Assembly (NCBI RefSeq): GCF_029168945.1
Contig: NC_083604.1
Coordinates: 11,834,812-11,898,811, forward strand
From: Cannabis sativa
Taxonomy: Eukaryota > Streptophyta > Magnoliopsida > Rosales > Cannabaceae
Length of the DNA: 64,000 nt
Direction of reading: 5' to 3'
How positions within the stretch are numbered: position 1 is the stretch's first letter; every line of letters starts with the position of its first letter. Under the pieces are notes generated by a model that worked only from the letters and a program-made list of their open reading frames with translations, did not search any database and was not told the DNA's origin. Shown piece by piece: positions 52,000 through 63,145 of the stretch. The position numbers were made by a program, and so were the translations under genes.

Positions 52000-52330
52000 T
52001 ATAACCTCGAGACGCTAGACTTCGTCCCCCTATGGATGGTTATTCGTTGAACGCATTTAACACCGTAAAATTTCATTTGATAAGTGTTTTGTAAGTTTTC
52101 GTCTCTATTAGACTCTCCCCTACGGTGACTACTTAGAGATAAACTTATAAAACATGAAACAATGGTGGAAGCTCATAAAATGAGAATAACCTTGACTCTC
52201 GCCTACCGGGACAACGTTGGATTCTTATTTTGATCGAATAAAAGGTTGCTAGAATGGTTTCCATTTTAGATGAGCTGACAACTCTATTCAATAAATGATG
52301 CTTTGACTCTCGCCTACCGGGACACTGTAT
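52000..52330 (+). repeat. Leader repeats GACTCTCGCCTACCGGGACA
   Basis: Copies at 52111-52129 (GACTCTCCCCTACGGTGAC), 52194-52213 and 52305-52324 (both exact), with a possible worn copy near 52685-52710 and a related GAGACGCTAGACTTCGTCC near 52008. The second copy and the worn one are both followed by a CGTTGGATTCTTATTT word. Confidence 0.75.
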
Positions 52331-52899
52331 CAGTTTGTTGAAAACCTTGGAAATTATTTAGGATTGTATGTTTTAGTATTTTCACTAGTCATTCCTACTT
52401 GCTATATGTTTATAATTTCTGAATTGTGTATGAATTTATATTGAACCATGTTATTTTCTGTTATTAAGTTGTAGTTTAATTTCGAATCTTCATTGTTGGT
52501 CTAACATGTTTGTTTTTCTAATGAGATAAATCCCTAGTGGATTTTCACCATTAGACATACATAATAGTGTTAGATCTCGAAAGATAAATATTGTATATGC
52601 GACATCTATCTGTTCATCAATTGATGACACCTAAGACTAGTATTTTTACGATATGAAACAAGAAGATTACATAAATAAGATTACTTTGTCTTTCGCTAAT
52701 CGAAGCATCGTTGGATTCTTATTTATAAACGAAATTATCCTAATTCCTCTTAGCTTATTCATTTCGAATTAGCTCAATAATATATCATTGGATGAATGGT
52801 CTATAAATCATTTCATGTCATTAGATTTTCTCTTAAGAAATTAAATGATGTATATGATTATAATCCCGACATTCTATTCCCAATTGATATAAATCCTCA

Positions 52900-55130
52900 A
52901 TCTTAGAAATCTCCTACTTGTATGGGCAAATCTGACTTAGAGTTTGTATTAGTAGTGCTGGTCCAAGATAGAATTACTCACTATATTTGGTATAAATTTA
53001 AGTCTTTGACTTTAATTTTAGATTCCAAATAGAAATTTTCTTAAATTTCTAATTCCATAATACAATACAGTTACACTTTCTCAAGTGTTTAATATCCATC
53101 TTTTATTAATGGATTAAAACTGTATGGAATATGAGTTAGGTATTCTGTGACCAGGATCCACTTGAAGTATTCTAAGAACTCTTTGATGTAACTAAACCTA
53201 TGTCATCAAAAGACACTACCATTTTTTTTAATCTATGGCATTTGTATCTTGTTCATAGTGGATTTGACAAGATCAATCTTTGCAAAGAGTTAATATGCCT
53301 ATATCCACTGAAAGTAGTTCATCTCATTCGCAGATGGATGTACATTCAGGGGTGGATATGAGTTTTTCGTTGTATTCTTAAAACGATAACTCTAGATTAT
53401 ACCTTTTAGCAAAGAAATTTGAAATATTTGAAAATTTTCATTAATTTCTAGCAATGGTTAAAACCATTAAGGTAAGTGGTTAAAGATCTTGCGAACTGAT
53501 AGGGGTGGAGAAATAGTTAGTAGATATGCAGTTCAAACATCAGTAAATTGATTTTTGAATAATATCCAAACTTACTTCCCCAGAAATTTCGAGTTGCATA
53601 TTGATGATTAGTTACTAGTCGTTGCCTAAATCCTTCTATGGTAATACAATTTCAGAATGATGTAATGGTTGGGTACTTAATGTAAATCATTACTAGATTC
53701 ATGGATGACCTAATCAAAATCTTAAGAAAAGCTAGAACTGTTAACCATGGTTTCTTAGCTATTCTAAGTGATTAGGGGTGGACCATCCCATTGTCAATAG
53801 ATAAGAAAGTGTTTGTTCAAACAAATACTACTTTTCTAAGAAAATGACTAAGTCTGAAAAACAAGTAGCAAATAAAGGAGATATTTAATTCTTGATTCCA
53901 AAAGCGTTCTATCATCTTATATAATATATGATGATCCCACTGCCTCTGTTGTCTTGTCACAACCGAAGAGATCAATACCATTTAGTTTTCTTCGACATAA
54001 TTCACGGTGCCTTGTCGTAATGGGAGAGTTTCTAGGAACTCACCTTCTTATGACTTGGGAGACACTAGTGATTAAATCCATTGTGAGTTTAAACAAGTAA
54101 TGGATTGTCAAGATAAGAAACTAAGAAGAAAGCCAATAGAACTATGGTTTAATCCATTCACATGGAATAACCTAAAGTTTTCTATTACAAGGACATAAAA
54201 GGAAATTTTAGTTAATAAGTCTATTCTATGGACTTAACAAACTTCCTGTTCCTAGTATTATAGGTTTGAGTTTATCTAAACCTATGGCTTGTGGTATACC
54301 TGGTAATTACTTACTCTAATGCAAGCAAATTACTTTAGTAAGATGCTGAAGCATTTTCTTTCTAATGGCAATCTATAGAAGCTTCACAACTTCTTAGGTA
54401 TAGATTTTATTTATCTAAGGAAAAGTCTTAACTATTCCAGAAAAGATAAAGCCATGAAAGAATTTCTTATATCAACAGTGAGAGGTCTTAGATATGCTTT
54501 AGTATGCCTTAGACCAGACACCTGCTGTTGAGTGGGAGTAATGAGTAGGTATCAGATTAATCCAGGAGAAGAACATTGGAAGACAATCAAGTAAATCTTA
54601 AGATTAAGAAGAGGAACTATATGTTAGTCTATAAGGGTGTGTTTAAAACTCTTAGACTACACCATATCAGATTTTCGAAATTTGCCTATGTGCTAGTAAA
54701 TATTTCTGATAAGATGGTGGTTACTCTGGAGGTGGAATAGTGATTTTGGAGAAGTGTAAAAACCTATCTGAAGTCTCTAGGTCTACCAGAGAGGGACTGA
54801 ATGTTAAAGTTGCAGGAAAGGTACTTATTCAGTCTAAGGAAAGTTCTATACATCTTTGGCACCATTCCAAATTGCCTTAAACTACTAGTGTCAATTTCCT
54901 GATTAACCAAATGTAGTTGCCAAAGATATAGAATCCAGTATCCCAAGAGAGTAGACATATAGAGAGGAATTTCACATTATCAATGATTTTGTGATTAAAG
55001 GAAGAGTAATGGTGGAGAAAAGGTTGTGTTTAATTCAACCTTTCAGATCCTATTACAGGAGTTTACTACTACTACACTTGATTTGTATATCAAGGTGTTG
55101 AGATTATTTGAAACGCACTTTTTGTTTTAT
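52900..55130 (+). pseudogene. Decayed copia pol remnant (plus-strand element)
   Basis: The integrase-core fragment GKWLKILRTDRGGE lies near 53471-53512 with an in-frame TAA just before it. KVFVQTNTTFL follows near 53809-53840. RT/RNase H pieces (ISTVRGLRYALVCLRPDTCC, MSRYQINPGEEHWKTIK) are near 54470-54590. The central reverse transcriptase is missing. Order, gaps and the TAA are shared with the minus-strand element. Confidence 0.72.
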
Positions 55131-55134
55131 ATTA

Positions 55135-55149
55135 GTGCAAGTGGGAGTT
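55135..55149 (+). promoter_or_regulatory. Polypurine tract of the plus-strand copia element
   Basis: GTGCAAGTGGGAGTT directly before the 3' LTR. Confidence 0.6.
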
Positions 55150-57040
55150 TGTTGGGTTTTATGCCCTAAATAAAACTCATTTCAATATAATCAGATTTAC
55201 TTATTAATATAGATCAGAAATAACATTTAATGTTGCATGGTTCACATGATTTATTTCATGATTATATGTACATAATGTATAAATTCATCTGAAACCCTTT
55301 TCACATACTTGATCCTGTTTATTGTGCCGTCAACACATTGGAAAGTAAACATGACTATGTGAATAAAGTTTCCTAGATTTATCAGACACAGGGTTTTACT
55401 GATATGATAATCTACAACAAGAGTTTACTTGTATTTGGAGAAATACTATGTTCTTTCCAGAACATTGGTTAAAGTAAAGCTCAGGTTGGATGCATGGAGT
55501 ATGCATCGGAAGGACCGATATTGAACTTTGACTTAGATTTAATTAAACTTACCGTAAAATCTATTCAAGTCAATATCGCCTAGTTGATCCTAGATCAAAT
55601 GATCTTAATCCTGTTATGATTAGGCTCAATCTTGAAAGGCTATTCGTGTTCCTTGAATTGTTAGTTAAGCCTACTTTTAGGTCAGGGTGATACGTACTTT
55701 TTGAGAACACGGTAGTGCAATTGAGTGGGAGCGCTAGCATAAACATGGAATCTATAGCTTCTATCTGGCGAATAGTAAGCAAAGGATGATCTCCTTCGAG
55801 CTTGACCAAACGAAAATAAATGGTGGAGATCTCATTTCACATAAGCTGAAATATCATTTATACGGGGTCAAGTGTTTTAAGGATAAAATACATAGTAGGG
55901 TGTTACGGTAATTTAATCCCTTTACTGTGTAGATCATTCATATAGAGGATAATTGATCACATTAGGATTATAACAATGGATAACTAATGATGTGTCTATA
56001 TGGTGGAACATATAAAGCATTCTATATACTGAGAGTGCAATTCTAAGTTCTATGCGTGGATTCAACGAAGAATTAATAAGTTAGTGAATTTTAGTGCTAA
56101 ATTCTTGATCTACTTATTAGAAGCTCGGTTATATAGACCCATGGTCCCCCCACTAGTTGAGATAATATTGCTTGTAAGACTCATGTAATTGGTTTTGATT
56201 AATCAATTATAATTCACAAATTAGACTATGTCTATTTGTGAAATTTTCACTAAGTAAGGGCGAAATTGTAAAGAAAGAGTTTATAGGGGCATATTTGTTA
56301 ATTATGATACTTTGTATGGTTCAATTAATAAATATGATAAATGACAATATTATTTAATAATTATTTATAGTTATTAAATAGTTAGAATTGGCATTTAAAT
56401 GGTTGAATTAGGAAATTGGCATTTTTGAGAAAATCAGATACAAAAGGTGTTAAAATTGCAAAATTGCAAAAAGCAAGGCCCAATCCACTAAGTGTATGGC
56501 CGGCCACCTTAGTAGGTATTTTAAGTTGATTTTTTCATTATTTTAATGCCATATAATTCAAATCTAACCCTAGTGGAATGCTATAAATAGATAGTGAAGG
56601 CTTCAGGAAAATAAGACTTTTTCTTCAGACTTCTGAATCAGAAAAAACTGAGCCTTCTCTCTCCCTATCTTTAGCTCCACTTCTTCTTTCTCTTCCTTTG
56701 AATTTCGAACTACCTTAGTGTATGAGTAGTGCCCACACACATCAAGTGATACCTCAATAATAGTGAGGAAGATCGTGAAGAAAGATCATCAGCAAAGGAG
56801 TTTCAGCATCAAAGATTCAGAGAAAGAGATCCAGGTTCAGATATTGATAATGCTCTGCTATAGAAAGGAATCAAGGGCTAGATATCTGAATGGAAGGAGT
56901 CATATTATTCCGCTGCACCCAATGTAAGGTTTCCTAAACTTCATATGTGTTTATTTCATCGTTTTAGAAAGTTCTTATTTAGGATGTTAATAAACATACT
57001 TGTGAGTAGATCTAAGATCCTGGTAAAATAATTTCCAACA
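55150..57040 (+). repeat. 3' LTR of the plus-strand copia element
   Basis: 1,891 bases, TGTTGGG...TTCCAACA, TATA-like CTATAAATAG at 56581. One base shorter than the 46900 LTR (a G missing near 55513). Confidence 0.93.
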
Positions 57041-57159
57041 GATTATGCTTCCATTTAGCAAAAACTCTTCGCCGGATTTAATGGTTTTTTCTTGGTTATC
57101 TCCGACTCCGGCCAGTCCCCAAATACGAAGCAGCGCTATTTTTTTGTGTTTTTTACTGT

Positions 57160-57301
57160 TCACAGTATAAAAGTTAAGTTATTGGGCTTGGGCAGTATAA
57201 AAGAAAAGAAAACGGGCTTGGGCAATAAAAAAGTTGTATTTGTCGTGTCACAGTATATTTGTAAAGTTTTGGTCTAAAAACAGTATATATGTAAATTTCC
57301 C
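57160..57301 (-). repeat. Right terminal region of the Mutator-like element
   Basis: Inverted relative to 37803-37925. It ends TGTAAATTTCCC and is followed by the TATTATAA duplication. Contains two GGGCTTGGGCA words and several CAGTATA words. Confidence 0.75.
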
Positions 57302-58393
<1,092 letters not shown>

Positions 58394-58423
58394 GTTTATT
58401 TTATATTGATTTTGTTCTATTTT

Positions 58424-58500
58424 GCGCCATTATTTATGGCTTTGGCGCCTTACAAGGCTTTAGCACCTATTATATGGTTGGACCCCTAATTATTTAGGGT
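58424..58500 (+). other. Hairpin-rich module A (copy 2)
   Basis: Same three inverted repeats as 24287-24361: GCGCCA/TGGCGC, GCCTT/AAGGC, CCCTAA/TTAGGG. One base is inserted before the last. Confidence 0.5.
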
Positions 58501-59042
58501 AGTTTGTTTAAATTTTCACGTTTTTCGGTATTGAATGTATAAGAAAATTTTGACACAATAATATTTTAAAGTTAATAAGTTATGCACTATACAGATTTAT
58601 TAGTAGGAATAAAAGGATTATTTTGGTTAATGTATGATTTAAAGAATATTTTAAACTGAAATAAGGTTTAAGATGGTTTACTTTAAACGCTAATTCCTAT
58701 TAGCTATGTTTTGGTTTATATTTTTTACGAATTTTTAGTATAAAAGGAAAGTGTTTGGAATTTTAGTATTCAGATTCTAATATTATAATTAATTAAGTAA
58801 ATTGAAGAATAAGAATCTTGAGGATCTTGTAATAAAGGGAGGTGAAAACACTAATGGTCTAATGAGAATATATTGGTTTAGATATATTTGGGAAGTCAAA
58901 TTATTATAAAAATTTAGTTTGTTCTCAATATTATGGGAATGTACTAAAATTATTATATTATTTGTATTTTTAAATAATTTCTAGATGAGTGATATTAGTT
59001 TTTTTATGGAAGAAATGGAAGTACAAATTTGATGGATGAGCT

Positions 59043-59118
59043 GCGCCATTGTTTATGGCTTTGGTGCCTTTTAAAGTTTTCGCGCATGATTTATGGCTGG
59101 CCCCTAATTATTTAGGGT
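59043..59118 (+). other. Hairpin-rich module B (copy 2)
   Basis: First stem GCGCCA/TGGTGC, with a G-T pair at the place where module A has G-C and copy-1 module B has A-T. CCCTAATTATTTAGGG is kept. Confidence 0.5.
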
Positions 59119-59979
59119 AATTGGTTAAAATTACAAGATATCATGAATTTTAAAAATATTATAAAATTTAATAACTAACAATTATGGTATATAATTATGA
59201 GATTATTGCCTTATTAGTTTATTATAGATAACATAATATTAATTTTGGGTATATAAATTATAAATATGAGTTTATTATAGATAACATAATATTAATTTTA
59301 GTATATAAATTATAAATGTGGGATTTTGTAATAAATTGGAGATAGGGACATTAATTGTGAATTGAGAATACTTTATTTTATTTTATTTTTTATTTTTGGG
59401 AAGATATTGAAATAAATGGGAAGTAAATGCTAATGAAGTATTGAGATTATTGCCTTACTAGTTGTATAGGAAGATACTAATATGAATAGTTTTTATAATA
59501 ATTTGAATGGTATAATAATTAGGAGGTTATCTATTTAAATATTAAATAATGAAGCATTATGTCATAATACCGAATTGGATTAATTAATATTAATTTAATA
59601 TTATTAATTAAATGTATGAAAGTGGTAATAGGAAAATGGTACTTTTGAATGTGAAAAGTGCAATCTTAAGTTTTAAGGATATTAATACAATTTTGGTTTA
59701 ATTTAGGTTGAATAAAGATTATAGATACTATGTTTTACGCTATAAATAAAATAATAAATAATTTGACTTATTAAGAATTTTGACATGTTTTAGTCTATAA
59801 ATAAGTAATATTTTTAAACGATAAAATGAAATAATTAGTATATAATATTTTGAATATTTAAGGAATAATGGGTATTAAAAGGAAAATTTTATTTATGTTT
59901 GATTTTAAAAGGGTAGAAGTAAAGAATATGGATCCTATGAAGGTTATGAAGTAGAATGCTATAATTTAGTTGTTACTAG

Positions 59980-61092
59980 TAGGGCTGTGCATGGGTTGGG
60001 TTGGCCAGGTTGAAGGTATTTTAGTGGGCCAACCCAATGAGATCGGCCTATTAAATTCTAACCCATTCATATTAAGATTTATTTACAAACCAACCCAACC
60101 CAACCCATTTTTAATCGGTTTGGGTTGGGTTGGGTTAAAACCCTTAATTTTTTATAATTAAAACTTAAAATTTTGAGCTAAATTTCCATGATTAAATGTA
60201 AAATTCAATAGTTCATCAAAAGTTCAAAGGTTAAAAATCAATTATTACAGTCATCCAAATCAAAATAAAGACTAAAGTTAATTAAATTGTCCAAAATATG
60301 ATCAACTTGAAAAATACATCAATTAATAATGTCAATAATCTTCTCCTTGGTGATGCTTTGACCTTTGGTGTGTTACCTATCATTCAACAAATAAAGCTAC
60401 TCAAATTATTTATATTAAATTAGCATAATAAAATAAAGAACATTGTTAATTTATAAATAAATTATTATAAAAGGAAAAGTAATTATTAAAAAAAATCAAC
60501 AACTTAGCAATCTAAATAAAACTACTAATTATCTAAACACAAAACTAACAACTAAACATTCACATAGATCAAAGAGACACCAAAAATCATAACATACACT
60601 ACTGTTTTATTTATCACTCAAATAAAATAACCATTATTGAAACTAGCAAAAATAAAAATAGAATGAAACATACAAAAATCAATAAAAAAATCGTTATTAC
60701 TGAATTATTGCAACATAAATTTAAAAATACTCACAAAAAAATCATTACTACATATTCAGAAAATAAAAAATTAGTATTACTAAATATTCATCACTAATAT
60801 TAGAAAAAAAAATAAATGATATGAAGAGTCAAGAAATAACCTGACAATGAAAAGTGAGAGCCGAAGTAGCGTGGTGTGCGACAACCCTTGCTTAAACACT
60901 TTCAGAAAATAAAAAAAAAAAAAGTGAGACTAAAGGTATTGAGATTAGAAATTTGAAGAGAGAAATAATTTCATTGAGCAAAAATAAGATGAAAAGAAAA
61001 AGTTACCTCCGGCGAGAACGGAATGGGAGGAGAGTGGACTCTTATCTGTGCCGTGTGCGTGCATCGGAGAAGGAGGCGGATCCAAACATTCT

Positions 61093-61149
<57 letters not shown>

Positions 61150-61517
61150 CAGTGAGTTGAGAGAAAGAGAAAGTAGGAGGCGGATGGTGATGAGGGGAAT
61201 GTATTTTATGTTGTGTTATGTTTTTAGGGTTAGGGTTAGATAATATATATCAATATATATGTGAGAAAAGTAAAAGCCCAATTCAAATTGTCTAAAGCCC
61301 ATAAAATTAATACTATGATTTTTTTTTTTCAAAAATTCGAGTTGGGTTGGGTTCATTGGCCCATAAACTGCCCAACCCATTTCCGACCCAAAACTGAACG
61401 GGTTGACATTTTTCAAACCAATGGCTATTCGGCCCAAATTTAAAGGGCCTGTTTCGGCCCAAAATCGGGTTGGGTCGGCCGGTTTGGTCGGCCCAACGGG
61501 CTAAATGCTCAGCCCTA
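59980..61517. mobile_element. Non-autonomous hAT element (1.5 kb)
   Basis: The ends are TAGGGCTGTGCA and TGCTCAGCCCTA, 11 of 12 inverted matches, with the 8-bp duplication GTTACTAG at 59972-59979 and 61518-61525. The empty site is seen in repeat copy 1 near 25838. Subterminal regions are packed with GGTTGGGTTGG and CCAACCCAACC words. A GA microsatellite lies inside. There is no transposase frame; the short frames at the ends are products of the repeats. Confidence 0.92.
61095..61147 (+). repeat. (GA)n microsatellite inside the hAT element
   Basis: 53 bases of GA repeat, flanked by GC-richer sequence (61010-61090) that stands out from the AT-rich interior of the element. Confidence 0.95.
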
Positions 61518-61520
61518 GTT

Positions 61521-61550
61521 ACTAGCCAAAGGGTAATCCCTTTGGCTAGT
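61521..61550 (+). other. Conserved 13-bp-stem hairpin (copy 2)
   Basis: ACTAGCCAAAGGG, loop TAAT, CCCTTTGGCTAGT: a perfect 13-base stem. The hAT element inserted into the left arm, and the GTTACTAG duplication restored it. Confidence 0.7.
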
Positions 61551-61873
61551 TCTAGTATTTTATAGGGAGATCTAGTTGCTTAGTCTTGGTGGTAGGTTGA
61601 TTCTCTTCAGTTTGAATAGCTTTCTAATTAAAGTTTTATGCTGTTTTTTGATTTTTTTTCAGGTGGAACTTCATTATTTTATTGAGTTATGAGCATTATT
61701 TGAAGATGTTATAGTTTTATTGTCTAAATTTCTGGGGGCAGTTTTGTCCCATGAGACTCGCTCTAAGATTTTAGCGGCCCATGGTTAGCAAAGCATGCTC
61801 TGCAGTTAGACGATGAGCTATCTTGATTCGAGGAGGTTCCAGCGCCGGCATCACTTTGTAAAAAAAAAAAAAA

Positions 61874-62494
61874 TTCTTTTTCCCATAAATTTCTAAATAC
61901 ATTAAATATTCTATCACATCTTATCTTGTAGAACAGAACAGTATGAGACGTGTCCAACATTTATCACATCTTATACAAGTGTCGAAATATAACATTTACA
62001 CGTCCAAATATCATCACACCTAGCAACCAAATATTCTTCATTTCTTCTACTCTAGTTTTTTTTAAAAAAAAACATCTCAATATTATGTCTCTGACTTCTG
62101 CTCGTCCGAAACAGAAGATCTAATCATTTGCAATCTAAACTCTTAATTACTCATCAAGCTCCTTCTCTTTCTAATAAATCACATACAACATTCAGTGAAA
62201 AGTTCAGATTTTGAGATATACACCTCAATTACTAGGTATGTTTCTATTAATTAACTGATCATATATGTATACCATTGTATATTTAGACTGCTTTAAATGA
62301 CAGTTCTACATATAAATGCATAATCCATGTCTTGTTTTTTGTTCTGTTCATTATGAACATTCATGTTTTGGTATTATCTCTAACAGGAATATTTAAATTT
62401 GACCAATTTGGATAACGACCTCTCTCTACTTAAAAATTAATACATCTCTGAATTGTTTCTTCATCTAATCTAGTTTTCTATATACAGAGGAAAA
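61874..62494 (+). promoter_or_regulatory. Promoter and 5' UTR (with intron) of the membrane-protein gene
   Basis: Upstream region of the gene at 62495. A likely 5'-UTR intron runs from CTAG|GTATGT (62236) to TATACAG|AGG (62487), seven bases before the ATG. The exon before it is the pyrimidine-rich stretch near 62090-62235. No reliable TATA box could be picked. Confidence 0.5.
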
Positions 62495-63145
62495 ATGTCC
62501 GGAGTGTCTATGGCGATGGCACCACGGTCGGAGCCAGACCAAACGGCGACCACAGCCACAGAATCCCACAAGAGGAGGCTCAATGAGGAACTGGAACAGC
62601 CGGTAACAGGTGGCGTAATGGGTTCACTGCGCATCATAGAGCTTCAACTCGTGGCCTTCATTATGGTGTTTTCAGTAAGTGGCCTGGTGCCACTGGTGGA
62701 GTTGGTGTTCCCAGCTTTGGCAAGCGCTTACCTCTTGGCACTGTCCAGGCTAGCGTTCCCCACGCACACTGGTCACGTGACAACAACCTCAGAAGAGCTG
62801 TTCCACGGTAGCAAAATGTTCAGAGTGTACGTGATCATGGGAACACTCATTGGGCTGTTCTTGCCTTTGGGTTACGTGTTGGGAGGTTTCGCTAGAGGGG
62901 ATGACCACGCCGTACGCTCCGCCACGCCGCACTTGTTCTTGTTGTCGTTTCAGATTTTGACAGAGAACATAATAAGTGGACTGTCTTTGTTTTCTCCGCC
63001 GGTTCGAGCTTTGGTTCCGCTGCTTTATACGGTTCGGAGGATCTTTGTCATTCTTGACTGGACTAAAGATGTTTGGATCCACAAAAGCTTACCTGCAAAT
63101 GCTCCTTTCAAGGTCAAAGTCAAACTTCCTTTTATTACGTACTAA
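62495..63145 (+). CDS. Plant-specific multi-pass membrane protein, 216 residues
   Basis: A single coding exon with plant-like codon use, much richer in G/C than its surroundings. Residues 1-40 are hydrophilic (Ser/Thr/Glu/Arg-rich, likely cytosolic). Hydrophobic segments follow at about 46-88 (LQLVAFIMVFSVSGLVPLVE and the stretch after it), 110-131 (VYVIMGTLIGLFLPLGYVLG) and 146-190 (long, with an LTENIISGLSLF core). A basic tail ends KVKVKLPFITY. I think it belongs to a plant family annotated as DUF7733, but this is from memory of its general look and was not checked; no biochemical role is known to me. The ATG at 62495 follows AGGAAAA, just after the 5'-UTR intron, and is the first in frame. 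No lesion is seen. Confidence 0.82.
   Translation: MSGVSMAMAPRSEPDQTATTATESHKRRLNEELEQPVTGGVMGSLRIIELQLVAFIMVFSVSGLVPLVELVFPALASAYLLALSRLAFPTHTGHVTTTSEELFHGSKMFRVYVIMGTLIGLFLPLGYVLGGFARGDDHAVRSATPHLFLLSFQILTENIISGLSLFSPPVRALVPLLYTVRRIFVILDWTKDVWIHKSLPANAPFKVKVKLPFITY

Larger units (their letters stand above)
46900..57040 (+). mobile_element. Full-length long-LTR copia element, plus strand (10.1 kb)
   Basis: LTRs at 46900-48791 and 55150-57040 (about 16 differences in 1.89 kb by eye, so about 99 percent identical) enclose a 6.36-kb interior with primer-binding site, AT-rich spacer, leader repeats and eroded pol. It is the same family as the minus-strand element at 10133-20211. The left LTR is preceded not by host DNA but by a second, partial interior, so no clean target duplication exists. 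GATTA follows the right LTR and CATTA precedes the partial interior at 45829-45833. Confidence 0.9.
37803..57301. mobile_element. Mutator-like element with Ulp1-like and mudrA genes, carrying a nested copia insertion
   Basis: Both ends read GGGAAATTTACA inward, and TATTATAA (8 bp) flanks them at 37795-37802 and 57302-57309. The next 120 bases of the two ends share TTAACTTTTATACTGT and several ATACTG words rather than a long exact repeat. Inside, a plus-strand Ulp1/DUF1985 gene and a minus-strand mudrA transposase are convergent. This is the layout known from plant Kaonashi-type MULEs. Without the 11.2-kb copia insertion (45834-57040) the element is about 8.3 kb. Both genes have lesions, so this copy is likely inactive. 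Confidence 0.88.
58394..61873 (+). repeat. Dispersed 2-kb repeat, copy 2 (with hAT insertion)
   Basis: Same orientation and layout as 24258-26237: modules A and B (58424-58500 and 59043-59118), the long hairpin (61521-61550), an acceptor-like TTTTTTTTCAG near 61652-61662 and a final A run (61860-61873). The last exon-like stretch has a stop where copy 1 is open. A target duplication is not clear; the A run is followed by TTCTTTTTCCC, and AAATTTCTTTTT near 57340 is only a weak match. Confidence 0.82.

Noticed and set aside
61222..61240. Telomere-like TTTAGGGTTAGGGTTAG
   Set aside because: Only about two and a half units inside a hAT element; too short for an interstitial telomere array.
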